This document shows, piece after piece, positions 33,603 through 44,800 of a DNA stretch of 64,000 bases; position 1 is the first letter of the stretch; every line of letters starts with the position of its first letter. Origin of the DNA: Papilionanthe hookeriana x Papilionanthe teres. Lineage: Eukaryota > Streptophyta > Magnoliopsida > Asparagales > Orchidaceae. A model generated the notes under the pieces. That model saw only the letters and a list, made by a program, of their open reading frames with translations. It was not told the origin of the DNA and did no database searches. Location of the stretch: positions 16,205,625 through 16,269,624 of the forward strand of contig CM040427.1 of NCBI GenBank assembly GCA_022702705.1, given 5' to 3'. Made by a program: the position numbers and the translations under genes.

Positions 33603-34967
33603 TTAACGTCGTCGACCCGACCTAATTTCAATTATTAATCGAAGTCGACTAAGCATTAAAACCTCTTTATAGTTAGGTCTTATACCTTCGAAATATGGTT
33701 TTAATCTATGTCCATTAACTTTAAATTTATGTCCAGTTTTTGGATCTTCGATTTCTATAGTTCCGTATGAAAATATTTGAGTTATGGTGAAAGGTTCTAA
33801 CCATCGAGACTTCAATTTTCCAGGAAATAATTTTAATCTAGTATTATATAGCAAAACTCTTGTCCTGGTTCAAAATTTCTCTGATCAATCTTCCGATCAT
33901 GCCATAATTTCATCTTTTCTTTATAAATCCGATCATTATCATATGATTCATTTCTTAATTCTTCCAATTCATTTAATTGCGGCAATCTTTTCTCACCAGA
34001 CTTCCTTCATATTATAATTAAATTCTTTAATCGCCCAATATGCTTTATGTTCTAATTCAATTGGTAAGTGACATGTTTTTCCATATATAAGCTCGTAAGG
34101 AGTCATTCCAATCGAAGTTTTATAAGCGATCCTATAAGCCCATAATGCGATTGTCTAGTCTTATAGACCGGTCGATCTATTAGGATTTACGGACTTTTCT
34201 AAAATACGCTTAATCTCGCGATTAGATACTTCGATTAATCCGCTAGTACGTGGATGATAAGCAGTGGATATATTATGAGTAATATTGTATTTTTCTACTA
34301 GTTTGTGAATGTATTTATTACTAAAATGAGTTCCTCCGTCAGTGATAATCACTCTCGGCATTCCAAATCTAGTAAAAATATTTTTCATCATAAATTTTGA
34401 AACACTCTTAGCATCACACCTAGGTAAAGCTTGTGCCTCAATCCATTTGGAAACATAATCGACAGACTACTAATATATATGAGTTTCCAAACGAAGGAAT
34501 AAAAGGTCCCATAAAATCTAATCCCCAAACATCAAAAATTTCAACTTCTAATATAAAATTTAGAGGCATTTCATTTCTTCTAGATATATTTCCTACTTTT
34601 TGGCATTTATCGCAAGTTTTAATATATCTGTATACATATCTAAATAGAGTAGGCCAGTAAAATCCAGATTGTAGAATCTTATAAGCAGTTTTATCGGTCC
34701 CAAAATGTCCTCCAAAATCGAATCATGATATTTTTGAATAATTGGTTCGGTTTCTTCATAAGGTACCCATCTTCTAATAATTAAATCCTTACATTGCTTA
34801 TATAAATATGGTTCATCCCAAAAATAGGTTTTCGTATCATGGATGAATTTTTTCGTTGTTGCAAAGTTAGCATAGGTGGTAAAATATTACTAACTATATA
34901 GTTTACTATATCGGCATACCATGATATTTTCCACTCATTGATATTATATATTTGTTCATCGGGAAAA
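33603..34967 (-). pseudogene. A2 integrase
   Basis: The core is readable at 34391-34161: IITDGGTHFSN (catalytic Asp), AYHPRTSGLIEVSNREIKR (catalytic Glu). The HHCC part and first Asp region (34967-34400) are scattered across frames with many stops. The C-terminal domain is a frame at 33854-33603 (LKLFPGKLKSRWLEPFTI, KFKVNGHRLKPYF), where GPF has become EPF. It inserts cDNA into chromosomes in active members; this copy cannot. Confidence 0.88.
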
Positions 34968-35468
34968 TCATGCTATAATTTCATTTTCAATATCGGATAA
35001 TTCATGATTTTCTAATCTTGATAAATGATCCGCAATTTGATTATCAGTTCCTTTCTTATTATCGATCTCAAAATCGAATTCTTGCATTAATAGCATCCAT
35101 CTAATTAATCTTGTTTTGGAATCTTTCTTTTGCATTAAATATTTGATAGAAGAATGATCAGTATGCACGATACATTTTGTTCCAATCAGATAAGGTCTAA
35201 ATTTATTAAAACCATATACTACTGCTAATAATTCTCTTTCTGTAACTGTATAATTTATTTCAGCATCATTAAGAGTTTTACTAGCATAATATATAACTTT
35301 AGAAATCTTTTCATATCTTTGCCTAAGAACTGCTCCTATAAGCATAATCACTAGCATCACACATAAGTTCAAATGGTTTCTCCCAGTTAGTGAAACTATT
35401 ATAGGTGCTGTAATTAATTTTTCTTTTAAGAGTTCAAAAGCATTCGGGCATTCGATTGTAGAATTCAA
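34968..35468 (-). pseudogene. A2 RNase H
   Basis: An unusually intact 166-aa frame: VIYYASKTLNDAEINYTVTE, ELLAVVYGFNKFRPYLIG, CIVHTDHSSIKYLM and NQIADHLSRLENHE, the standard Ty3/Gypsy RNase H order. The 5' end overlaps the end of the RT frame by 35 bases (35434-35468) in another frame, which marks a frameshift near 35440-35460, since pol should be one ORF. Confidence 0.9.
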
Positions 35469-36500
35469 ATTTCTTATCCTTTTCGAGAAGTTGGCATAGA
35501 GGTTTAGTAATTTTTGAAAAATCTTTTATATAGTGTCTGTAGAATCCAGCATGTCCAAGAAAACTTCTTACCCCTTTTACCGTAGTTGGAGGTGGTAATT
35601 TAGCTATAACTTGAATTTTTGCAGGGTCCACTTCCATGACTTTTTCCGAAATTTTATGCCCTAATACAATGCCGCCCGCAACCATAAATTGACATTTCTC
35701 CCAATTTAGAACTAAATTTGTTTTCTCACATACTTCTAATACTTTTTCAAGATGAGTTAAGCATGTGTCAAATGATGTTCCAAATACGGAGAAATTATCC
35801 ATAAATACTTCTATTCCATTGTCAATTAACTTACTAAATATAGACATCATACATCTACTGGAATGTTCTTGGTGCATTACATAATCCAAAAGGCATTCTT
35901 CGAAAAGCTAAAGTTCCATAAGGACTAGTAAATGTAGTTTTCTCTTGATCCTCAGGAGCAATTTGTATTTGATGATAACCGGTGTATCCATCTAGAAAAC
36001 AAAAATACTTATGTACGGCTAATCTATCTAACATCTGGTCTAGAAATGGTAAAGGGAAGTGATCTTTCCTGGTGGCGGTATTTAATTTCCTATAATCAAT
36101 ACATATATGCCAACCAGTAACTTGTCTTATAGGAATAAGATCGTTATTTTCATTGGTAGTGACGGTCACTCCTCCCTTCTTAGGAACACGATGAATTGGG
36201 CTTACCCAAGCATCGTCGAAATAGGATATATAATACCATTATCTAACCATTTTAAAATTTCTTTCTTAACTACTTCTTTCATTATCGGGTTTAATCTCCT
36301 TTGGGGATCTGCTTTAGGTTTATGTTCATCATCAAAAATAATTCTATGCATACAGATTGAAGGACTAATTCCTTTAATATCTGCTAAAGTCCAACTAAAA
36401 GTTTTCTTATATTTTTTTAAAGTTTCTAAAAGTGTTTGTTCTTGAGATTCGTTTAATGCAGATGAAATAATAACTGGTAAAGTTGAAGAATTACCTAAAT
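35434..36500 (-). pseudogene. A2 reverse transcriptase
   Basis: 36169-35855 reads WHICIDYRKLNTATRKDHF, FLDQMLDRL, GYTGYHQIQIAPEDQEKTTF, RRMPFGLCNAPRTFQ. The next frame (35889-35434) holds VFMDNFSVFG, LNWEKCQFMVAGGIVLGHKI and VRSFLGHAGFYRHYIKDFS. The catalytic box is FMDN instead of FMDD, so the second catalytic Asp is lost (GAT AAT). The N-terminal part (36500-36170) includes LLETLKKYKKTFSWTLADI and is shifted near 36230. Inactive on two counts. Confidence 0.92.
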
Positions 36501-36504
36501 AAGC

Positions 36505-37140
36505 TTATTTCAAATGATTAGGTAATATTTTTAGCTTAAGTTCAGGAGGTTTAATAATTGATTGAACTATATTCTTGTCAGTGTTTTCAGTAATATCCAA
36601 AAATTCAAATCTTTCCTGAATATAATCTAGTTCTTCATTATTATCTTCAATTATTTCAGTGTTTTCTTTTTCTAATTTATCTTCATAATATTCCTTAAAA
36701 TGTTCTTGTTGTAAATGTTCAAGTATTTCCATCCGAAAACATTCATCATCTTTTTCTAGTGCAAGATATTTCATTGATTTTGCAATATTAAAGGTAACTT
36801 TTTGGTCATTTACTCTCATAGTTAATTCTCCTTTCTGAACATCAATCATAGCTTTTCCAGTAGCTAAAAATGGTCTTCCTAAAATTATAGGAATTTCTTT
36901 ATCTTCCTCCATATCTAAAACAATAAAATCTACTGGGAAGATAAATTTATCCACTTTTACTAACACATCTTCAATAACTCCCTTAGGATAGGTAATCGAA
37001 CGATTAGCTAATTGAAGGGTTACTGAAGTAGGTGTAATTTTTCCTAATCCTAATCTCTTAAAAATCGATAGAGGCATTAGATTGATGCTTGCTCCTAAGT
37101 CACACAAAGCTTTTCCATAAAATTTTTCTCCTATAAGCAT
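36505..37140 (-). pseudogene. A2 aspartic protease and linker
   Basis: The frame starts LIGEKFYGKALCDLGASINL, with DLGAS near residues 16-20. It continues LMPLSIFKRLGLGKITPTS and IPIILGRPFLATGKAM, then an acidic linker (YIQERFEFLDITENTD). The protease core is intact over about 120 residues; the break is upstream, between gag and PR (37141-37417). Confidence 0.9.
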
Positions 37141-38934
37141 AGGGTATAGTGAAACTACCGGGATCTTTTAATTTTTCGGAAGCTTCTTCTGAATAATAGC
37201 AATACACTCTTCACTAAGTGCGACTGTTTCATTATCAGAGAATTTTCTTTTCTTATTTAGAATATCTTTCATAAATTTTACATAATTTAGCATCTGATCT
37301 AAAGCTTCGACAAAAGGTATATTGATTGTTAATTTCTTTAATATTTCAAGGAATTTAGCAAATTATTTATCTTTCTTATGTTGAGCTAGTCGTTGAGGAA
37401 ATGGTGGTGGAGGTGTTTCAACAGAAATTTTCATAGGTATTAAAGGATGTTCTAAGTTTGAATCTTGTTGAATCATTTTCAATTTCCACTTCCTCTTTTT
37501 GGCTTTTAAGTTCTTTTTGAAATTGAGGTTCTAATTCTTTTCCACTCCTTAGTTGTATTGCTTTAATTTGTTCTTTTCCTTGATCTTTAGGATTTATTTC
37601 CACATTACTAGGAAAAGTTCCAGGTATTCAATTATTTAGCGCAGTAGCAATATGTCCAAGTTGAGTTTCGATATTTTTAATAGATGTTCCTTGAATTTGT
37701 AATTGATTTCCTTGAATTTGTAGTTGGTTTCCTTGATTTTGTAATTGATGACCCATATTCAAAATTAATTCATCCATAGATAATTTCTTATCTTTGAATT
37801 GAGGGTTATTGTTATTAAATCCAGGTGGGTAATTAGGTTTATAGTTTGGATTTGCTTGATTAGGTTGATTCATCCATTGTTGATTAGTTGTATTATTCCA
37901 ATTAAAATTTGGATGAGTTTTCCAACCAGGATTATAATAGTTTGAATAAGGGTTATTAGTTCTATTGTTAATAGCATTTAAAGTTTCATAATTAGATTGA
38001 GATTCTATGATTTGTCCGAGATGAGTTTTCTTCTAAAGTAGGAGAGTAATTCATTCCAAAATGATCTAATTTCTTAGATATAGCAGCAATTTGAGAAGCT
38101 AACATAGATATTGCATCATTTTCATAAATGCTGGCTATTTTTTTCGGATTTACTCTATCAGCAGGCCATTGGAAATTATTTGTTGCCATTTCTTCGATTA
38201 GTGCATAAGCTTCATCAAATGGTTTAGACATTAATGAACCTCCAGGAGCAGCATCGATGATTGATCTTAAAGATCCTACTAATCCATTATAAAAGGTTTA
38301 AATAATCGACCAATACGGTAGCTCATGATGTGGGCATTTCCTAAGAAGTTCCTTAAATCTCTCCCAAGATTCATATATTGATTCTCTATCTATCCGACAA
38401 AAGAAGTTATATCATTTCTAAACTTAGCAGTTTTAGATGGTGGAAAATATTTGGATAGAAATTTTTGTGATAATTCCCCCCAAGTTTTAATAGATCCTGG
38501 TGCTAACGAATTCAACCACATTTTAGCCTTATCCCTTAATGAAAAAGGAAAAAGTTTAAGTCTTATAGCGATCGTCGGATACTCCTTGATATTTAAAAGT
38601 ATCACAAAGTTCTAGAAAACTAGCAAGATGTAAGTTAGGATCTTCGAGTAGGTGAACCACTAAATTGATTGTTTTGTACCATTTGGATAATTGCAGGTTT
38701 AAGTTCAAATGAATTAGCAGCTACATCAGGGTTTTGAATAGTTAAATGAATTTCATATTATGTAGGGTTGGCATAATCTCTTAATGGTTTTTGTTGGTTC
38801 ATATTTTGAATTTCAGGAATATTCACCATTTGTGTTAAATTTATAATTTGTTTCTTTTGTTTTCTAATTCTTTTAATTGTACGCTCTAATTCAGAATCGT
38901 AAGGTATTAAATTTTCGTTTCTAAATTTGCGCAT
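37141..38934 (-). pseudogene. A2 gag
   Basis: Minus-strand ATG at 38934 (MRKFRNENLIPYDSELERT) lies about 80 bases past the PBS. Motifs: PLRDYANPT then a stop, LKLFPFSLRDKAKMWLNSL (38550-38494), ELSQKFLSKYFPPSKTAKF, FDEAYALIEEMATNNFQW (38221-38158), a heptad-like NQLQIQGNQLQIQG stretch (37760-37690) and LRSGKELEPQ (37560). At least five breaks. Forms the particle shell and binds RNA in active elements. Confidence 0.88.
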
Positions 38935-39014
38935 ACAATTTTAGAATAGATATTAATTTATTTATTATAATTATTTTAAAATAGTCACGTTACTCTAGTA
39001 AATTTTTCTTACTT

Positions 39015-39032
39015 TCCCATGCAACGGCGCCA
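39015..39032 (-). promoter_or_regulatory. Primer binding site of A2 (tRNA-Asp)
   Basis: Minus strand TGGCGCCGTTGCATGGGA, six bases from the LTR end (TCA, then AGTTTT). The first 12 bases match the tRNA-Asp 3' end exactly. Confidence 0.9.
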
Positions 39033-39038
39033 AAAACT

Positions 39039-40683
39039 TGACCCACAATTTTATATTATGATATTTTTAATTTAATTGCAACGACGCCAAACACTTGACC
39101 CCGCTATATTATATGTATAGAATTGTAATTGTTTATGTTGTGGATGCTACGCAAGTATACGTATCGTATCAAGTAATATAGGGCTCTAGTGGAGTCCTGG
39201 TTATCGATCCCACAGGGAAAGAGAAAATTAAATAACAACTAATTTTAAAATAATAATAATAATAATAATAATATACGAAAATTTGGAATTCTGAATTTAA
39301 GCGCAATAAAGTAAACTAAGTATTTCAATTAGGTAACTTAACTAAGTAGAAAATTAATACGTATTGAAAGTGCAGGAAATTAAACTAATTGCTAAATAAG
39401 TCTTAACTATTCAGAAAAAGTATCTTTCCCCTTATTTAGAAATTTAAGTGATTGATGAATTTAAATAGATAATTTTAAGGTATTGTGACAAATAGGAGCA
39501 TTCCTATTCTTTACCCTTTGGTCCAGTGTAAAGAATATTAACTAATCCTATGTTTTATTACCGAATCGCGGCTAGAGTCGGGAGGATACCGGTCGCCACT
39601 TCGCAGCTCCCACGTTCCCCTCGCCCGAGGGCTAACATCTACACTTCGGCTCTCAAACAATAGGACCGAATTGAATATTTTAGTCCGTCACACTAAAATG
39701 CTCAATTCTACGCCCGATGATATTATTTTCCTATTTATTTGCACCTTCCTTCCAAGACTTTTGAATTCCCCGAATATCAGATGTAATTTTTACTATAGTT
39801 GATATTCAACATATTTTAACAAATCAAATGGCCAGTTTGAAAGTAAATTAAGTTTTAAGTAAAAATTATCACAATTTATTAATATATAAAAGTATTTTTT
39901 TTAGTTCATCAAGTCACTTAATTTCATAACAGGGAGAAAGACTAATAAACTACTCAGAATGCATGGGAACTAAACTATGCATGGATTTCATTTAAAGTTA
40001 AAAACAATAAATACAAATACTTATCTTGATTTATCCCCAAGCAGACTCCTCGCAGTTCCTTTGACTCTTCATTCCAGTATAGCAAGACTCACTGAAAACT
40101 CACTAACTCACTAACTCACTAAAGACTCACTTATAACAAAAACTGCACACAACTAATACACTTATATAAAATTTTAACTTAGAACAAATTAACACACACA
40201 AACTGCACACTAAGACACACACAAACTACTGAATTTCGGCCTCTATATATAGAGGTGAGCAATGGACCAAGAGGTGTGTAAGCATCTTTTCAAAAAGTGT
40301 CCAGGTTCAATGTATCTGCGCCATTTGAACTATCTCGCTGTCGGCGATGAACTACCTCACTGTCGGCGAGGCTTCTAGAAGATCTTCAAACCTCTCTATC
40401 TCGCTGTCGGCGGGCTCGGGCTCGCTGTCAGCGAGATAGTTATAAATCCTTCAGAATTTTCTTCTCGTAACCTCGCCGTCGGCGGGTTCGATCTCGTCGT
40501 CGGCTACTCAGCACAAATTTCATTATTTTCTTCCTTTTTGCTCCATATTAGCTCCTTTTTATGATTTTTGTTTTTATCACCTAAATTCTCCATTCCTGCA
40601 ATAAAATAAAGAAAATACCTTTCTTTAAAGTGCAATTTCATCAAAAATAGGTATGAATTTCTTAATAAAATTTTGAGTGATCA
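39039..40683 (-). repeat. A2 5' LTR
   Basis: 1,645 bp, the partner of 26775-28442. An inner LTR-end/PBS-like copy sits at 39078-39096, 57 bases from the real end. TATA palindrome at 40240-40255; palindrome cluster at about 40338-40505. Confidence 0.95.
40240..40255 (-). promoter_or_regulatory. TATA box within a 16-bp palindrome, A2 5' LTR
   Basis: CCTCTATATATAGAGG, identical to the 3' LTR copy. This is the LTR that would drive the element on the minus strand. Confidence 0.7.
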
Positions 40684-40688
40684 ATACC
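40684..40688. repeat. Right 5-bp target site duplication of A2
   Basis: ATACC, followed by TAAATTTCAATT, which is the continuation of the array unit interrupted at 26774. Confidence 0.92.
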
Positions 40689-41460
40689 TAAATTTCAATT
40701 ATAAATTTCCGAGACTGGTACCTAAATTCCTGTTCTTTTCCTTCGAGGTCAGTACCTAAATTCCGACTCTCTTTTCGAGATCGATACCTAAATTTCGATT
40801 CTCTTTCAAATTGATACCTAAATTTCAATTTTAAATTTCCGAGACTGGTACCTAAATTCCAATTCTCATTTCGAGTTCGGTACCTAAATTCCGACTGTCA
40901 TTCGAGATTGATACTTAAATTTCGATTCTCTCCCGAATTGATACCTAAATTTCAATTCTAAATTTTCGAGACTGGTACCTAAATTCCAGTTCTCTTCCTT
41001 CGAGGTCGGTACCTAAATTTCGACTCTCATTCGAGATCGATACCTAAATTTCGATTCTCTTTCAAATTGATACCTAAATTTCAAATCTAAGTTTCGGAGA
41101 CTGGTACCTAAATTCCAGTTCTCTTCCTTTGAGGTCGGTACCTAAATTCCGACTCTCATTCGAGATCGATACCTAAATTTTGATTCTCTTTCGAATTGAT
41201 ACCTAAATTTCAATTCTAAATTCCGAGACTGGTACCTAAATTTCAGTTTTCTTCCTTCGAGGTCGGTACCTAAATTCCGACTTTCATCCGAGATCGATAC
41301 TTAAATTTCGATTCTCTTTTAGGTTTGATAGTTAAATTTCAAATTTCACTCTCTCGAGATCAGTACCTAAATTCTGATTCTCACCCTTTTTCTATCGATA
41401 CTTAAACTGTGATTCTCACTCCGAGGCTGGTACCTAAATTCCAGTTCTCTTCGCAATCCT
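40684..41460. repeat. T1 3' UTR tandem array, right part (129-bp units)
   Basis: The same 129-bp units of four ~32-bp subunits (GAGACTGGTACCTAAATT, GAGGTCGGTACC, GAGATCGATACC, GAATTGATACC). With the left part the array is about 1.45 kb, roughly 11 units. Units degrade towards the right edge. Confidence 0.92.
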
Positions 41461-41836
41461 GAGGTTGAAACCCAGGTTTCAATTCTCATTTTAAATCCGA
41501 ATTTCAAATTTAAAATTTCCTTAAATCAATTTTAAATTAAACTTCAATCGAAATCTAAACTCACACATTGAAACTTGAAATTTAAAAGTAAACTGAAATC
41601 TAAATCGAATTCCCCAGATCTTGTGATTTGGAGTTCACCTCTTTTTCTTTTCCCCAGTGAGAGTTCAGGAATCTTCGGTCTTGGAAATATACCTGATACT
41701 CCCCAGCAGAAATTCTTCTACTTCATCCTAAGTTTGTCACTTGGACATCTGTGTTGGTCTTGTTGATCTCTTCGGTCAACACCAATACGCGCGGTGTGCT
41801 TGGTTAACACACCACACCTATTGGGGGTCCATTTGT
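41461..41836 (+). promoter_or_regulatory. T1 3' UTR end: hairpin, complementarity site and PPT before LTR2
   Basis: No gene. The segment matches the T2 3' end (63160-63496) closely (GAGAGTTCAGGAATC, TTTGTCACTTGGACATCTG). A stem GGTGTG/CACACC (41793-41798 with 41808-41813) is followed by ACACCTATTGGGGGTC (41814-41829), complementary to 23372-23387. TATTGGGGGTCC is the probable PPT, seven bases before LTR2. Confidence 0.7.
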
Positions 41837-44800
41837 TGACCTAGTTTTTTATGAGGTCTTTTGCTTCTCTCTTTAGTACTTAGGATCTAGCCTTAGGCTT
41901 TTCCTTTGACTATCTTAGAGGACTAGAAGTGGAACCCACCACTTAGAAATTCAAACCACTTCTAAACTCCCTGAAAACTCCACAAACTTGATTGTAAACC
42001 CTTAATCACCTAGAGGGTTGAAATCAAGTGTGGAAGTTTAGAGGATGAGTTCCTATAGGACTCTTTGGCCTTAGGACCGCCTACAGGTGGCTCAGTGCAG
42101 TGAAGGGCCGACTTACACACACACTACACTTTCACACACCTCCTAAAACCACACCTATACCCAACTTGACCTCCCGACTCATGAAGGTGATTCACATGGA
42201 TGGTCCTTAACCCCTAAGCCCTTGGCTAAGAGGGTTAGGAACAACATGGTGAATGCCTCAAATGAGCCCCTTCATGGCTCATGTGGGCTTGATATGGCTT
42301 CATGGCTCAACAAAAATGATTTCATTCCACTTACATTTACCCAATCTTCAATTTTCCAAATTCTCAATTTTTGACCCCCGGGACCCCAATACCCTCCAAA
42401 TACCCAAAATGCCCCTCTTAGCCAAAAAATCCAAAAATTCAAAAAATTCGCAGAAAATTTCAGAAAATCCTAAATATTCTTAATTTCATTTTGTCCAACT
42501 ATGCCATGGGCCAATTTTGTAAATTTACCCCACTTTTGTTAAAATCTCCAATTTGACCCATTTTTAACCCAAAATGAACCCAATGTCAAACCAAACCTAC
42601 CCAATTGACCCAAATTCTGGTCCAATTCAATTCTAAACTTCAATTCAACATCCCCAACACCAATCTAGACCAAATCCAAGCCCAATTTGATTGACATTTG
42701 AATCCAATTTCACTTTTGACCTTAAAGCCCAATTTGGACCCATGACTCAAACTTAGCTCAAACTCACCCAATTCAACTCCAATTAACCCCAAATCTTTTC
42801 TAAACCTTCCCTAACATCCCCACAAACAAAACACTAACATGATTTGCTCAAAATTTAGACCCAAATCCCACTCAAATTCAACCCAAAGCTAAAAGACTTT
42901 TTGAAAATTAAAATTGCAATTTTCCAAAAAAGTAGATTTTTGCATTATTTTAATATTTTTAATAATTTAAAAATAATAAAAATCACAAAAATAATAAAAT
43001 TAACCAAAATGTCACATTTTGAATTTTAATCACTTAGGAGCAAACCCCATATTTCTCTTAAGTCTCTATGATGAGATATTAAATTTTAAAGCCCTAAGGT
43101 AATTTTAAAATTAAAAAATGTATTTTCTAGCATTTTCACTAAAATAATTCTAATAAATCAAAGAAAAATTAGAAAATTATAAAAATTGGTTCTCCGGTTT
43201 CCTTGATATCGGAGAGATTTTTGAAAAATATAAAATTCATTTTTCAACCTTTATTTTATTTTTAAATTAATTAATACTCCAAAACTCAAAATAATTATAA
43301 TAAAAATAATATAATTCAAAAAATCACCAAAATTGGTCCAAGTGGTCCTCTGGTCATTAGGAATGTCCCATAATTTTCTTAAGGACAGAAACTTTCCCTT
43401 GGTCATGTTATTAAATTTTGCCAAAAAAAATTCTTATTTTCCACCAAAAATAATTACATAAATAAATTAAATACAGAAAAATCACATTTTTTCCTCTAAT
43501 GTCTTGATTGACATATGAGTGAAGTTACATAAAAATTTCAAATTCATTTAAGCTCAATTTAGTGAGTTATGGAATTAGTAAGCATAAAGGGCAAAATGGT
43601 AATTAAACTTTTAACCTATAATTAAAAATTTTAGGTTTAATTGAAAGAGTTGGGTAAAATATTTGATACTAAGTTGATTTTGGATGTTTGAAACTTAGGT
43701 ATTTAAAGGGTAGAAACCTATCAAACAATTTGAAAATAATTAAAATAAGCCTTAATTAAATAATTAATTAAACTTGGAAGAATAATAAAAAATTGGAATT
43801 ATTAAAATAGGGATATTATTAGGAAGAGATTTATTCTTTAATTTAAAAATCCCTAAATTAATCACCACAATAACATTTAATTCCTAATTAAAATGATAAT
43901 CTAAACTCAAGGTTTAAAATGTTAAAAAGCTTAATCATTAAATTAAATTAAAGTTAAAACATTTAAATTAAATCCTTCCAAAATTTCAATTAAATTAATA
44001 CTTTAACAATTAAAATTAAATCATCCCTAAAACATAAAAAAAATATTAAATTAAAATTAAAAGAAAAATAATAAAATTAAATTAAAATTTAAATTAGATT
44101 AAAATTAAAATGAAATTGAATTAAATTAAATTAAATTAAAATTAAAATTAAATTAAATTAAATTTAAATTTAAATTAAATTAAATTAAATTAAATTTAAT
44201 TTAAATTTAAATTAAATTAAATTAAATTAAATTAAATTAAATCACATTAAATTAAATTAAATTAAAACATATTAAATTAAATTAAATTAAATAATAAAAA
44301 TAGTAAATAAAATCAAGTTAAAATAAAATTAAAATTAAACTAAATAAATAAAATTAAATTTAAAATTAAAACTAAACCAAACCAAATTAATTAAATTAAA
44401 TTAAATTAAATTAAATTAAATTGAATTAAATATAACATCACTTAAGAAATAAAGAATTCAAAAATAAATCTAAAACAACTTGAACACTATTCCAAACTTA
44501 AACCCATTAATTGAAATTAAATTGAATTACAAATCACTTGAACATCGATTTGCCCTCAAAAGCTCTTGTTGTCATAACTCCTAAATGAAGTGTTAAGTGA
44601 AGTGTTACTTCACTCATAGGATATTCAAATGTCCTAGTTCACTGAGCAAGATAACAAAACTTGAACTCTTGGATGATTGATTCATTGTATAATTAAATTC
44701 TCTTGGACTTAAAATAATCCTAAAAGTATTGAAAAGATGTTTAAGATTCGTCTTAAGCACTTCCTCAGTACGATAGGATGTTTATAAGAACAATTGAACT

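Larger units (their letters stand above)
26775..40683 (-). mobile_element. Athila-type Ty3/Gypsy element A2, full length, degenerate
   Basis: 13.9 kb with two LTRs (TG...CA), a perfect 5-bp TSD (ATACC), a tRNA-Asp PBS next to the 5' LTR and a PPT abutting the 3' LTR. Read on the minus strand: 5' LTR, PBS, gag, PR, RT, RH, INT, ORF A, ORF B, PPT, 3' LTR. Removing it and one TSD restores an uninterrupted repeat unit of the T1 array. LTRs differ at many sites, often CG versus CA/TG, and coding is broken, so it is not recent. Confidence 0.95.
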
